DNA of 64,000 bases from Zeus faber. Lineage: Eukaryota; Chordata; Actinopteri; Zeiformes; Zeidae. This document shows, piece after piece, positions 24,879 to 34,618 of this stretch. The notes beneath the pieces are model-generated. The model did not search any database. It was not told where the DNA came from and saw only the letters and a list, made by a program, of their open reading frames with translations. The stretch spans positions 26,773,621 through 26,837,620 of the forward strand of contig OY482852.1 of NCBI GenBank assembly GCA_960531495.1, read 5' to 3'. The translations under genes and the position numbers were made by a program. Each line of letters begins with the position of its first letter. Positions within the stretch are counted from its first letter, which is position 1.

Positions 24879-25163
24879 TGTGGCAGTTTCAGGGTCCTCC
24901 AACACAGAGACACAGACAATGGGGTAGTGAAAACACAGTTTATTGTGGAGAGGGGGCTTGATACAGCCAGTCCTGGAGCAGATAGACATGTGTCATGACA
25001 CAGGCTCCTCTCCTGAGTGTGTGTGTGGGGATGGGGGTTTTACCTGTTGCTAGTTAGACCAAGCTACGATAAAACAGGTATACAGCCACACTGATCCTGG
25101 GCCCCAATTACCTAGACCCAGGACAGGTGTGGCTGCTCAAACCACACCATGAACCACACCACA
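24879..25163 (-). mobile_element. solo-LTR-like element, family A
   Basis: Runs TGTGGCAG...CACCACA on the + strand, so on the - strand it also begins TGTGG and ends CCACA, the TG...CA form of an LTR. On the - strand an AATAAA signal precedes the last 60 bases. Length is 285 bases against 283 for the 30.4 kb copy. Immediate flanks AGTAT and AATGT do not match. ACAGTAT occurs just before the element and again 5 bases after it, so the duplication may be displaced. Confidence 0.75.
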
Positions 25164-25898
25164 AATGTACAGTATAGTCAATTATATATGGTGTACATGG
25201 TGTTGCTTTTCAAAGCAGTACAGTTTTAATTATATTTAATTATAATGTTCACAGGAAGGAGGATATGTTGATATTTTCGATTGATCATTTGTTGAAGTAA
25301 ACTCTCCTTTTATTGTATGTGAGGGCGCATGACCAGCATTGCAATCCCAGAATTAAGGTAACTGTCGAGCAGGCTCACTTAAAAAAACCCCAGAATATGT
25401 TAAGCTGCCTTCATTGTATAGCATAGCCCTGTCTGAACTGCTCAAACTACCTTCATGACTCACAATCCCTGAGTGCTAATTATCCAGTGAATGAATGGAT
25501 AGGTGAAACCTCATGACGGCATCAGTCGACACGTACTGACGGAGGCGCCGCACAACATATTATGAAAGGATTTGTCAGTGGATGGCCGTAAAGAATGACC
25601 GACGAGCCGGGTGGGCAGGCGGGCGTGAATAATGTTGCAATATATACTGACGCGCTTTCGTTGGGCCAACGCACACAAGTAATAACTGGTACGAAGACAA
25701 AATAAACGGAGCATAAGGGTCTAAGTTTGGTATTTTTCTTTTTCAATTTGTGTAGTTCGTCGACGCACTGTGGCTAGAACGAGAGCGGCTTGGCGCTCGG
25801 GTCGCAAGGGTTTTACAGGAATCTCACAATCATATTTTATTAATTTCCATAAAAGCAACTCTGCGGACAGCATCCACTCCATTATTTTTGGGCTGATC

Positions 25899-25899
<1 letters not shown>
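25164..25899. other. no gene seen
   Basis: Non-coding upstream sequence without recognisable repeats. Confidence 0.4.
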
Positions 25900-25986
<87 letters not shown>

Positions 25987-26024
25987 GTGTCTGTGTGTCT
26001 GTGTGTGTCTGTGTGTGTCTGTGT
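25900..26024 (+). repeat. (GT)n microsatellite, interrupted
   Basis: GT tract with scattered GTCT and GTTT interruptions. Confidence 0.95.
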
Positions 26025-26375
26025 GCGAACTCATTTAATTCCCTTCTTTTTTATCTTTTTATGATCGCTGCACTCGATGTGTTCTGCAAAATGTCACACA
26101 GATTAAAACAAACTTCACTGCAAGCACAGTGACGTGTCCCTTCACGGGTCAAAGTCTCACGAAACATAATTTCCTATTCCCGTGTGAATTGGCCGTCCAG
26201 TGGCAGCCACCGTATCGCTTTCCACACGTCATTTGTCTAAATTGGTGACGGGCAACAAATATCGCTGCCACTTCACCTTCGACTGGCGAAAGCTGTTTCA
26301 ACAAACCTGGCATTTAGGTAAATTGCTTTTACGAGTCGGTGGAGGAGGGTGGGGATGGGGAGGCAGGAGGAGTAC

Positions 26376-26394
26376 GGGGGGGGGGGGGGGGGGG
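26376..26394 (+). repeat. 19-base G homopolymer
   Basis: Uninterrupted run of 19 G in a G-rich stretch (26338-26394) with several other G runs. A G-quadruplex on the + strand is likely. It lies about 800 bases upstream of the adcy2 coding start. Confidence 0.9.
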
Positions 26395-26551
26395 TCATCA
26401 CCACTCAAATCTACCCTTGTTTTTTTTAAATCATTTTTTCTCTTTCTTGGTTTTGCAGTTACTGGACAATTCAGCATATACACGTTGTTTCCAGTCTTTC
26501 CATGAGGCGTAAGTTGTCGGTGTCCTATCTCGCTCCTACGGTCGTTCCTTT

Positions 26552-26582
<31 letters not shown>

Positions 26583-26758
26583 TTCTTCTTCCTCTCTCTT
26601 CTTCTCTCTTGATCCTCGATTCCGCTCCCACTTTCCCCCTCCTCCACCCACCCTCCCTCCTTCCACTCTTCCTGGCTTGATGACTTCTCTCGCTGCTGCC
26701 GCTGCTGCTTTCTCCTCCTCCCTCCCTCCCCGTGCTTCCCCTCCCACTTGGTATCCTC

Positions 26759-26792
<34 letters not shown>

Positions 26793-26855
26793 CCCCCACC
26801 TCCCTTCGAAGCAGCACTCGCTCTCCGCTCTCCCCGCTACATTCTCCAGTCCAAC

Positions 26856-26984
26856 ATGTTGGCAGGAGGAGAACGGGAGGAATGCTGCGCTCTACCCTCG
26901 GTGCGTTCTTGCCACCCCTCCAGCCGGCTGCCTTTGCCTCTGGCTCTGCTCCCGTCTCGCCCTCAGCCGCCTGCCTCCGCCTGA
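26856..26984 (+). other. upstream ORF in adcy2 leader (42 codons)
   Basis: ATG at 26856 opens a frame, different from adcy2, that stops with TGA at 26982-26984. It overlaps the in-frame upstream ATG at 26882 and ends 215 bases before the conserved start. If the transcript begins upstream of 26856, this frame could lower translation of adcy2. The peptide has no known relatives. Confidence 0.35.
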
Positions 26985-27199
26985 GCGACCTGGGGGCCAA
27001 GGAGGAGGAGGAAGAGGAGGACGAGGAGGAGCAGGGGAAGGAGGTGCGACCCGGCGGGGAGACGCCGGGGGGGGCCCGGGCTGGGGTCGACTTACGGAGA
27101 GCCAAGCGGGGCGACCGTCCCAACCACAACTCCTCCTCCTCGCTCTCCTCCTCCTCCGGCTTCCCGCTGTCCTCCACCTCCCTCTCGGCTCCCGGGTCC
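26882..27199 (+). CDS. adcy2: possible 106-residue N-terminal extension of ADCY2
   Basis: First in-frame ATG after the upstream stop at 26681. It has a G at -3, whereas the conserved ATG at 27200 has T at -3 and T at +4. Translation from here would add 106 residues: a hydrophobic/alanine-rich start, an acidic run of glutamates and aspartate (residues about 40-48), then a serine run just before the conserved M-W-Q-E-A. Mammalian ADCY2 starts at M-W-Q, so the extension is unproven and may simply be an open 5' UTR. The low-complexity composition argues for caution. Confidence 0.25.
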
Positions 27200-27415
27200 A
27201 TGTGGCAGGAGGCGATGAGGAGGAAGAAGTACCTTCTGGACCGGCCAGAGGAGCCCGGCCAGGCAGGGGGTCGGGAGAGGAGGAACAGATCCCCGGACTG
27301 GCTGTACGAGTCGTACTACTGTATGAGCCAGCAGCACCCGCTCATCGTGTTCCTGCTGCTCATCGTGATGGGCGCCTGTCTGGCTCTGCTGGCCGTCTTC
27401 TTCGCTTCGGGACTG
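27200..27415 (+). CDS. adcy2: adenylate cyclase type 2, coding exon 1
   Basis: Encodes residues 1-72 of the membrane enzyme that makes cAMP from ATP. ADCY2 belongs to the group stimulated by G-beta-gamma together with G-alpha-s and by protein kinase C, and is mainly neuronal. The start M-W-Q-E-A-M-R-R and the block D-W-L-Y-E-S-Y-Y-C-M-S-Q-Q-H-P are diagnostic for ADCY2; ADCY4 and ADCY7 differ here. Residues about 47-70 (P-L-I-V-F-L-L-L-I-V-M-G) form transmembrane helix 1. The basic, proline/glycine-containing stretch before it is cytoplasmic and is the least conserved part. The exon ends in phase 0 at a GTAAG donor (27416). The paralogue (adcy2a or adcy2b in teleosts) cannot be decided. Confidence 0.96.
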
Positions 27416-27433
27416 GTAAGGCTGATTGACACG

Positions 27434-27451
27434 TACACACACACACACACA

Positions 27452-27488
<37 letters not shown>
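27434..27488 (+). repeat. (CA)n microsatellite next to exon 1 donor
   Basis: About 27 CA units with one TA interruption, beginning 18 bases after the splice donor, on the transcribed sense strand. Confidence 0.95.
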
Positions 27489-27491
<3 letters not shown>

Positions 27492-27775
27492 AACAAGTTA
27501 TTTGGTACCAATAAAGACAAACTGAATCGCGGTCGACTTCCTCTTACATATATTTTGCTTTTCAAAGGATACTTGTGAATTCTTTCATGGGGAGAGACAT
27601 GACTTTTAAATGCGAAACGAAAAACGAAAAATCTGCTTCCAGGCACAGGCATGTATGCACAGATGCTTCTAACTCCATGTGCAGTTGAACCAGTGCGCCC
27701 GCACGGGCTTGCCAAAGATGCCAAGCAATTAAGCATTCATATATGCTTATTTGCTTAGATGCACTGCTGCAAAGA

Positions 27776-27784
27776 CACAGACAC

Positions 27785-27832
<48 letters not shown>

Positions 27833-27872
27833 GCACACACACACGCACACACATAAACACATGCTCGGCGTT
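27776..27872 (+). repeat. (CA)n microsatellite
   Basis: CA tract with CG interruptions. Confidence 0.95.
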
Positions 27873-27942
27873 TCGCTTCCGCACACACACGCACACACTT
27901 CCATTCAAACTGGCCTGTCAAACCTCTTGGGTTGATGTTGAG

Positions 27943-28009
27943 ACACACACACACACATACACACACACACGCACACACACACACACACGCACACACACAC
28001 ACACACACA
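27943..28009 (+). repeat. (CA)n microsatellite
   Basis: CA tract with TA and CG interruptions. It is the third CA tract within 600 bases of exon 1. Confidence 0.95.
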
Positions 28010-29232
28010 GCATGTAGTCCTCGTTGCAGCGGGAATATGAAGCGTGGACGAGTGCCGGGATTAAGGCGAGGGCGTAAAAGGGGGGGGCTTTGCTATTGTC
28101 TGGGCTCACGGTTGATCGAGCCACAGGGAGGGGAGTCAGAGCTTGAGATCTGTCGTCCCTTTGCCTCCGCCGCTGTCGAGCGGGGATCGTTTGTGTTTGA
28201 CTCACTTAAAAAAATAAGCGGGGGAGGGGGGAGTGCTCGTTGGGATCTTCTCTGGAACCATCCGTTCCGAGCACTAGACCGGAGGAAACAGACATCCTTC
28301 AATGTGGGGTGGGGGGTAAATTGACACTGATGCGTTGTGAGAATGAAATGTTTTATATAATATAATTGTTTGGTTATTATGATGTCTGACGCTATAACTT
28401 GTTATCCTTACTGAAACTATTTACTATCATTACCCCCACCCCCCCACCCCAAAAAGCAAAAAATATTATACTGATTTATCTTTTTGAATTGTGATTATTA
28501 TTTATTTTTTCAGTTATGTAAATAAAATTCTGTATTTAAGTTAGCGACAAGGTCAAATGGTTGGGAACACATGGTGCAGCCACATCCTTATGTACCTAAT
28601 GAGTTATGTTGAAGCAGACAAACTCAAATTTAATTAATCAATTACCACTGACTGGAACAATACGTTTCCCTACTTACTTAATATTTATCCCCCCGTTTCG
28701 GGGTTAAACATTTCCTCGCACCATAAAAAGGATTGGACTGCTCGGGGTTTTTTATTGTCTTCATACATAGTCGTTTTCATTTATTCCACTCATTAACCGG
28801 GAGAACATCTTTTGGTATGCAATTATATTTGATCATAGGCTGCCCTTGCAACGCAGCTCTTTTTTTTTTTTTTTCCTTCAGAGCGAAATTAACAAATGAG
28901 ATGTTAACGAATCGCTACGGCTGCAACTATGCCTCATAGTCATTCAACCGAATGAAAAAAAAAAGTAGTAAAATACAACCCCAGGTTGATAAGTTAATGA
29001 TGCCTCCCCCCACGCTGAACCCTCCACTTCAGCTCCCCATAAAAAATAAATGACGTGAAAGACGGAAGATCTATCGAATGAGTCTTTCCCTCTCTTTCTC
29101 ACCTGATTCTGTCCATCAATCCACCCACACCCATCTTCCCTTCCCCCCCACCCCTGTATACCCAAGGTGAGTGGAAATGGTGGATCTCAGCGCTCTGCCA
29201 TATCTCCGTCCTTACATGCTTTCCATCTCTCT

Positions 29233-29234
<2 letters not shown>

Positions 29235-29267
<33 letters not shown>

Positions 29268-29379
29268 GCTGGCTCGCTCTCTATTTCTGTCTGTCTGTCT
29301 GTCCATTTCTAGCCTTGTCTTTTTCACTTCCCTCCTTTCCCTGTTTCCCTCTCTCTCTCTCTTTCTCTCTCTCTTTTTC

Positions 29380-29428
<49 letters not shown>

Positions 29429-29485
29429 GTCTCGCGCTCTCTCTCACTCTCTCTCCCTCTCTCGCTCTTGCTCTCTCTCTCCTCA
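29235..29485 (+). repeat. (CT)n-rich polypyrimidine tract
   Basis: About 250 bases of CT repeat with TTTCTC, GTCTGT and CGCT interruptions. Long frames here are low-complexity artefacts. Confidence 0.95.
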
Positions 29486-29640
29486 TCCCTCCATCATGCT
29501 GGCTGGCTGACCTAAATCCTGTTTAGCGCTGTTTTTTGGAGGGATCTGCTCTGGGGCAAGGCCGAGATTTCAACAGCTCTCTGTGTAGGCACACACATGC
29601 ACTCCTGTCCCACCCAATCGATCGCAGATGTGCTCACACT

Positions 29641-29642
<2 letters not shown>

Positions 29643-29724
<82 letters not shown>
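29643..29724 (+). repeat. (GT)n microsatellite
   Basis: About 41 uninterrupted GT units. Confidence 0.98.
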
Positions 29725-29727
<3 letters not shown>

Positions 29728-29846
29728 AAGGTCTGCGTGCGAGAGTCAGGCGGGGTTGGGAAAGTGAGAGAAAGTGGAGGGATAAAGGAGGAATAAGAAA
29801 GTGTCCAAATCAAGCAGTGAAAGATGAAAAGAGAGCAATGTTTTCA

Positions 29847-30028
<182 letters not shown>

Positions 30029-30382
30029 CTGTAGATGACATTAAGATAAGCAAAATAAAGGTCAAACCGGGATGGAATTAAGAAATCTGGGTTTCTCTGT
30101 TTATTTGGCCATATTGTTGTTGTATGAAATTCATCGAAGCCATTTTTCTCTACAGTCGGTCAAGCTGCGTGTCGTTTGCTCCAGCGATGGAGATGAAAAA
30201 TAGGATTTTTTTTTATTCAGTCTTTTTCCGTCCATCACCACGTGGCCATAATGGACTGTGGTGGTGTGAGGCAGAGCCAACAAGTTGTTTCACTCTGCTT
30301 AGGTCTACCTTGAAGCAACTCTGTTGAATTTTTCATTCGAGCTCTCAGATACATAATAAGAGACAAATCCATAATAGATGTG

Positions 30383-30665
30383 TGTGGCAGTTTCACCTAC
30401 CACACGCAACCCAAGTGGCATTTTCAGGGACCTCCGGCACAGAGACAGACAACGGGGTTTCAGACACAGTTTATTGTAGACAATGCGCTAGACTCGTGTC
30501 ATGACAAGGCTCCTCACCTGAGTGTGTGTGGGGATCGGTGTTTTAGCTGTTGCTCATTAGACCAACCAACGAGCACCAGGTATGCAGCCACACTGATCCT
30601 GGATCCCCAATTACCTAGACCCAAGACAGGTGTGGCTGCTCAAACCACACCACCTCCACACCACA
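30383..30665 (-). mobile_element. solo LTR, family A, with target duplication
   Basis: 283 bases, TGTGG...CCACA on both strands. It is flanked by ATGTG on both sides (30378-30382 and 30666-30670), a 5-base target duplication as made by Ty3/Gypsy-type integrases. The - strand carries AATAAA upstream of the last 60 bases. No internal region is attached, so this is the product of LTR-LTR recombination. It is the best preserved of four copies in the window. Confidence 0.88.
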
Positions 30666-31689
30666 ATGTGGTTTCAGCTTTGGCACTGGTCGTGACCAGT
30701 GGCTTTTCGTGTATTCCCTCATTCTGTGAGAGGCTCTCTCTCCCTTTCGGTCGAGCAAAATGTCCTTACTTTCCAGTTGAAAATGGTCTCCATGAAGCAT
30801 GTCAAAGAACAACTGAAACACTCCTAGAAATTATATTGAATGATATTAAATACCAAAATACACAGTATATATAATATTTTTACATGAACACACTGTATGT
30901 GTAAACATTTCTACAGGATTTTTCCATCTCAATTTGCTTGGCGTTATGGCCATTTCACGTTCAAAATTTGAATTATCTTAAAAAAAATCCAGAAAGCTTT
31001 CTTCGTTCATGTGTGCCGCGATCTATCAAACTCAAAGGATTTTGGTTACATAGAACTTCACGAGCACCTTGGAGAATTACCCCCGATCGCCATTTTCCAT
31101 TAACCGTGGGCTTGAGTGTCCTTCTCATATAAATATGTCAACCATTTCCAGTAGTGAAAGAGAAGCACAAAGACGGCAAAGAAACACAACCAAACGCATT
31201 CACGTTGAACACGCCAACGATTACTCGGCTACACTCCAAATTGAAAAGACCACGGTGAAGAGGAGAGAGGAGGAGGAGCAGAAGGTGAACACATTCATGT
31301 CTTCCTCCCTCCCTTTCTCTCTCTCTCGCTCTCTCTCTTTCTGTGTTGATAGGGCACAAACGGGGCAGCTCACACGGTGTGAGAGGCATTGCAGCCTTTA
31401 AGTAGGGTTCGTTTTGCGGTGATTGACAATGAGGCTGCAGGGAAGGTCGTACAATGAATCGGAGAAGAAGAAATAAGAAAAAAACCCGACCACGCTAACC
31501 TAGGTTTTGACATAGAATTTGTAAACATTTGTAATATGTACCAAATGTGGTGGCTATGAAGCGAATCATTGTTTCGATTTTTGGTTTTATCTCAAAACAA
31601 GGCACATTATAAGCTGTTAAGAGAGGCTAAGATGAGATGCTGTTGCCTTACACATCCATTAAATTAAATATGTGTTGTTTATTGTTTAT

Positions 31690-31767
31690 GAGTGAGTGAG
31701 TGAGTGAGCGAGTGAGGGAGTGAGCGAGTGAGTGAATGAGTGAGTGAGTGAGTGAGTGAGTGAGTGA
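31690..31767 (+). repeat. (GAGT)n tetranucleotide repeat
   Basis: About 19 units with GAGC, GAGG and GAAT variants. Confidence 0.97.
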
Positions 31768-32429
31768 TCTCCATCCCTATTGAGACTCAGCCTCTTGCCA
31801 TTTTGCAGATTAAAAAAAGAAAGACCAATTCTGAAGGACATGCAGAAGGACCAGTGAATGTCTCATTTTCACTGAATGAACTCAGCAGAAAGGCTTGTTG
31901 GATAGCATGGAGACCAACCACAATGCCCACAGGACAAACATTTTCTCTTTGTTGAATTTGAGATGGTTTAACCGCATTTGAATGATAAGAACAGACACCC
32001 TTATGCCGTGGTTGTTTGTGTTGTTTGTGTGGACAAACCATTAATTGTGTCTTGCTCTAACGCTCTTATCTTTTTCACGTCCCGTCAATATGGGCATTCA
32101 TTGCTTTGCATCACTTGGTTATTTTGTCTTCAGATGACTTTCACATTTTCAGCACTTTCTATTTTCTTTTATTTATTTATTCCTTTTTAAGATAGCCATT
32201 TTCCAACCCAGGTCTTATTAAAATGTTGATACCCATCATTTTGTCACTATGCATGGCACAACCTCACCTTTCGCTTTGCTATTGAGAAATGTTCCGCCCT
32301 GCTGCAGCTTCTCTAAAATCGAAAACCTCTCTAAATCTCCTTTTTCAAAAAATGGGGGTCTCAGAATATAAAATAATATAATAATGATATAAAACAATAA
32401 TTGCAGACCATGCTGTGGGAATCCAACAA

Positions 32430-33358
32430 AGCTTCTTTACCTTCTCAAACGCCTGCTGGTACTTCTCTGTCCACTGCACTAGATCTGACTCACCATTTAT
32501 AGTTATATCAGACAAAGAGCTGGTCAGCTCTGAAAGTCAGCTACAAACCTCCTGTAGTAGCCGGACAGCCCCAAGAACTGCTTCACTGCTTCCTTTGTCT
32601 TGGGCTCGGACTGTTCTCGACCGCGGCAGTTTTATCTATCTGGGGTCAGACCAGTCCTCCACCCAAGTGGTACCCCAGTTACCGTACCTCCCTCTGCCTA
32701 ACGGCTCACTTCTTGGGGTTGGCGGTGAGCCCTGCCCACCTGAGGGACTCGAGCACTGCCCGCCCCTGCTGCATTTGCTGCCCCCAAGCCTCACTGTGGA
32801 TAATGACGTCGTCCAAGTAGGCGGCAGCATAGACTGCATGCTGATGCAGGACTCGATCCGTGAGTCCTTGAAAGGTGGCTGGGGCCCTGAACACGTGTAG
32901 CAAACTGGTACAACCATGCATAGTTGAGAAAGCCGATATTTTTCTTCGGACTCTGGAGAAAAGGGAATCTGCCAGTAGCCCTTTGTCAAATCCGGTTTCA
33001 TGAAAAATTGAGCCATGCCTAAGGGGTCAAGCAGCTCGTCAACCCAGGGAATCAGGTAGGTGTCGAATTTTGACACCTCATTCACCTTTGGGTAGTCTAC
33101 ATAGAACCAGACTGACCCATCGAGCTTACCTATGAGCACGATGGGGCTACACCAGTCAACTATAGACTCCTCTATCACACCCATGTCTAGCATGGCCTTC
33201 AATTCTGCCTGCATGATTTTGCGAATATGCTCGGGCAGGTGATACTGCAGGGAGCGTACTTTTACCCTGGGGGTCGTCTCCACGTGGTGGTGTATGAGGG
33301 ACATGCGACCTGGCAGGGGGGAGAAGACATCAGAGAAGCGTTGCTGTAATACCTCCAC
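32430..33358 (-). pseudogene. Gypsy reverse transcriptase, broken
   Basis: The first frame (33358 down to about 32915) shows F-S-D-V-F, M-L-D-M-G-V-I-E-E-S and D-W-C-S-P-I-V-L, then F-Y-V-D-Y and D-L-T-K-G-Y-W-Q-I-P, the fingers and palm of a Ty3/Gypsy RT. A frameshift follows. The second frame (32921-32706) carries A-P-A-T-F-Q and the catalytic Y-L-D-D box at 32808-32819. Further frame breaks lie below 32706, where L-G-L-S/A-G-Y-Y-R-like sequence continues to about 32430. Non-functional. Confidence 0.9.
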
Positions 33359-33681
33359 GTTGACGCTCTGGCCTTCGAGAGATGGTTACTAGAAAGGGAT
33401 GGGGTGGGATCGGTCGCTTGTGGATTCGCCGGACCCAACTCATCCCCCTCGATCTCTGCGGTGGCTGGAGACACTATAAATCTGATTCCCCCCGCCCCTG
33501 TCGGATCACTTGACCTCATAATCAGTTGGTGGTGGTTTTCTGGCCACTGCAGGTCTGCTCCGTACTCACGGGAGTTCACGCTGGCGATGATGCGGTCCAG
33601 CTGGTAGCAGAGGAAGTGGCGCTCGTCCTCTAGCTTGGCAATGCGCTTCCGCAGTGTTTCATCCCCGGTGCTCCTTCTATT

Positions 33682-33699
33682 GGCCCTGTTCGGGCACTA
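33682..33699 (-). other. Gypsy primer-binding site
   Basis: The - strand reads TAGTGCCCGAACAGGGCC just inside the LTR. This resembles a site complementary to the 3' end of a lysine tRNA, allowing a few changes. Confidence 0.6.
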
Positions 33700-33703
33700 C
33701 TTT

Positions 33704-34072
33704 TGGGAGACACCCAACAGATACCCACAGACACGGGTATACGCAGGGATACGGAGTTGGTTGGGCAGTGATGTGCCGACAAAGCGGGTTTTTATTTAGA
33801 GTCCAACAAAAAGGCTTGCTGGCCAACGTGAACATACAGTAAGGTAGCCAAATGAATGAATCTGGGGGTTCGGACTGGTCCCGATCTGGTCCGCAAGTTC
33901 CTGCTCCTGCACCGCACGATCCTCACTGCAAGACAAACTCTCCCAGCCTACGTAGTTGGGCCAATCAGTGGCCAACGGGACTGAGAGGGCTCGACTCGGT
34001 ACAGCTGCGTAAGACAAAGCCGGTGCTGTCACCTGCAGACCGTAGCTTAACCACGCCCCCTCACCTGCCACA
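33704..34072 (-). mobile_element. Gypsy 5' LTR, family B
   Basis: On the - strand it starts TGTGGCAGG and ends close to the primer site. An AATAAA signal is at 33791-33796. The exact 3' border is inferred from the CA just before the primer site. Confidence 0.7.
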
Positions 34073-34420
34073 CACGCATTTAATCACGTTTTTCAAGGTT
34101 TTGTTGACTCTGGTTCACTTCCACAATTCAGCTCTTTTGGCTACATCTACAGTAATGTAAGCGATTAAAAACAGGAAGTTACGCTGCTCCCTACTGGCAA
34201 CCTGCTGTAATTATTGTTATCCTTTGGATATACTACAGCAATTGCAATAGCGTAAGTTTAAATGAAATGGGATATTGCTGTTACTTAAACCATGTTCAAA
34301 ATAGACACTTGAGGCTATAATGCGAATTTCCCATTTTCCAAAAGAAGATTTAACATTCCATCTCGTATTTCCCCTCCTCTCTCATACTTGTTACGCCTTT
34401 CTCCTGTTCCTTTGCTCCAG

Positions 34421-34618
34421 GACGTGGAGGACCACATGGCCTTTGTGGTCACCGTGCCCACGGCACTGGCCATCTTCCTGACCGTCTTTGTGCTGGTCTG
34501 CATCGAATCCATCTTCAAGAAGCTCCTGCGTGTTTTCTCCCTTGTGATCTGGGCCTGCTTGGTTGCCATGGGTTACCTTTTCATGTTTTTTGGCGGCATC
34601 ATCTGTCCGTGGGATCAG
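34421..34618 (+). CDS. adcy2: adenylate cyclase type 2, coding exon 2
   Basis: 66 codons (residues 73-138 counted from the conserved Met), phase 0 at both ends. The preceding acceptor is TTTGCTCCAG and the following donor GTAAGA. It begins D-V-E-D-H-M-A-F and encodes transmembrane helix 2 (A-F-V-V-T-V-P-T-A-L-A-I-F-L-T-V-F), the short basic loop F-K-K-L-L-R, and helix 3 (S-L-V-I-W-A-C-L-V-A-M-G-Y-L-F-M-F-F). It ends P-W-D-Q. The sequence is close to mammalian ADCY2, with conservative changes only. It has no catalytic residues; it is part of the first six-helix bundle that anchors the enzyme in the plasma membrane. Confidence 0.97.

Larger units (their letters stand above)
26540..27199 (+). 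promoter_or_regulatory. adcy2: adcy2 promoter / 5' UTR region
   Basis: GC-rich, CpG-containing sequence rising from about 26.6 kb into exon 1. A TTC repeat (26548-26580) and a TCTC tract (about 26758-26791) come first. No TATA box is evident, as is usual for GC-rich vertebrate promoters. The transcription start cannot be fixed from sequence. The adcy2 reading frame is open from just after an in-frame TGA at 26681-26683 to the conserved ATG at 27200. Confidence 0.6.
32405..34072 (-). mobile_element. Ty3/Gypsy LTR retrotransposon fragment, internally deleted
   Basis: Read right to left: an LTR (33704-34072), a tRNA-complementary primer site (33682-33699), a short piece of the first ORF (about 33370-33660, with a K-R-I-A-K-L-E-D-E-R coiled-coil segment), then directly a reverse-transcriptase region (32430-33358). 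Protease, most of gag, RNase H, integrase and the second LTR are absent. It lies antisense in intron 1, ending 348 bases before exon 2. It differs from LTR family A. Confidence 0.88.

Noticed and set aside
26536-27201. 221-codon - strand frame opposite exon 1
   Set aside because: Low-complexity Arg/Glu/Ser antisense of a GC-rich pyrimidine region; the + strand holds the conserved gene.
27200-27415. ADCY4 or ADCY7 instead of ADCY2
   Set aside because: The N-terminal M-W-Q-E-A-M-R-R and D-W-L-Y-E-S-Y-Y blocks, and the exon 3-4 sequence, fit ADCY2; ADCY7 differs in both blocks and in the helix 6 linker.
27092-27736. 214-codon - strand frame across exon 1 and the CA tract
   Set aside because: Antisense of adcy2 coding sequence joined to Val-Cys repeats from the CA tract.
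29167-29526. Open frames of 100-120 codons on both strands
   Set aside because: Translation of the CT tract into Ser-Leu or Glu-Arg repeats in every frame.
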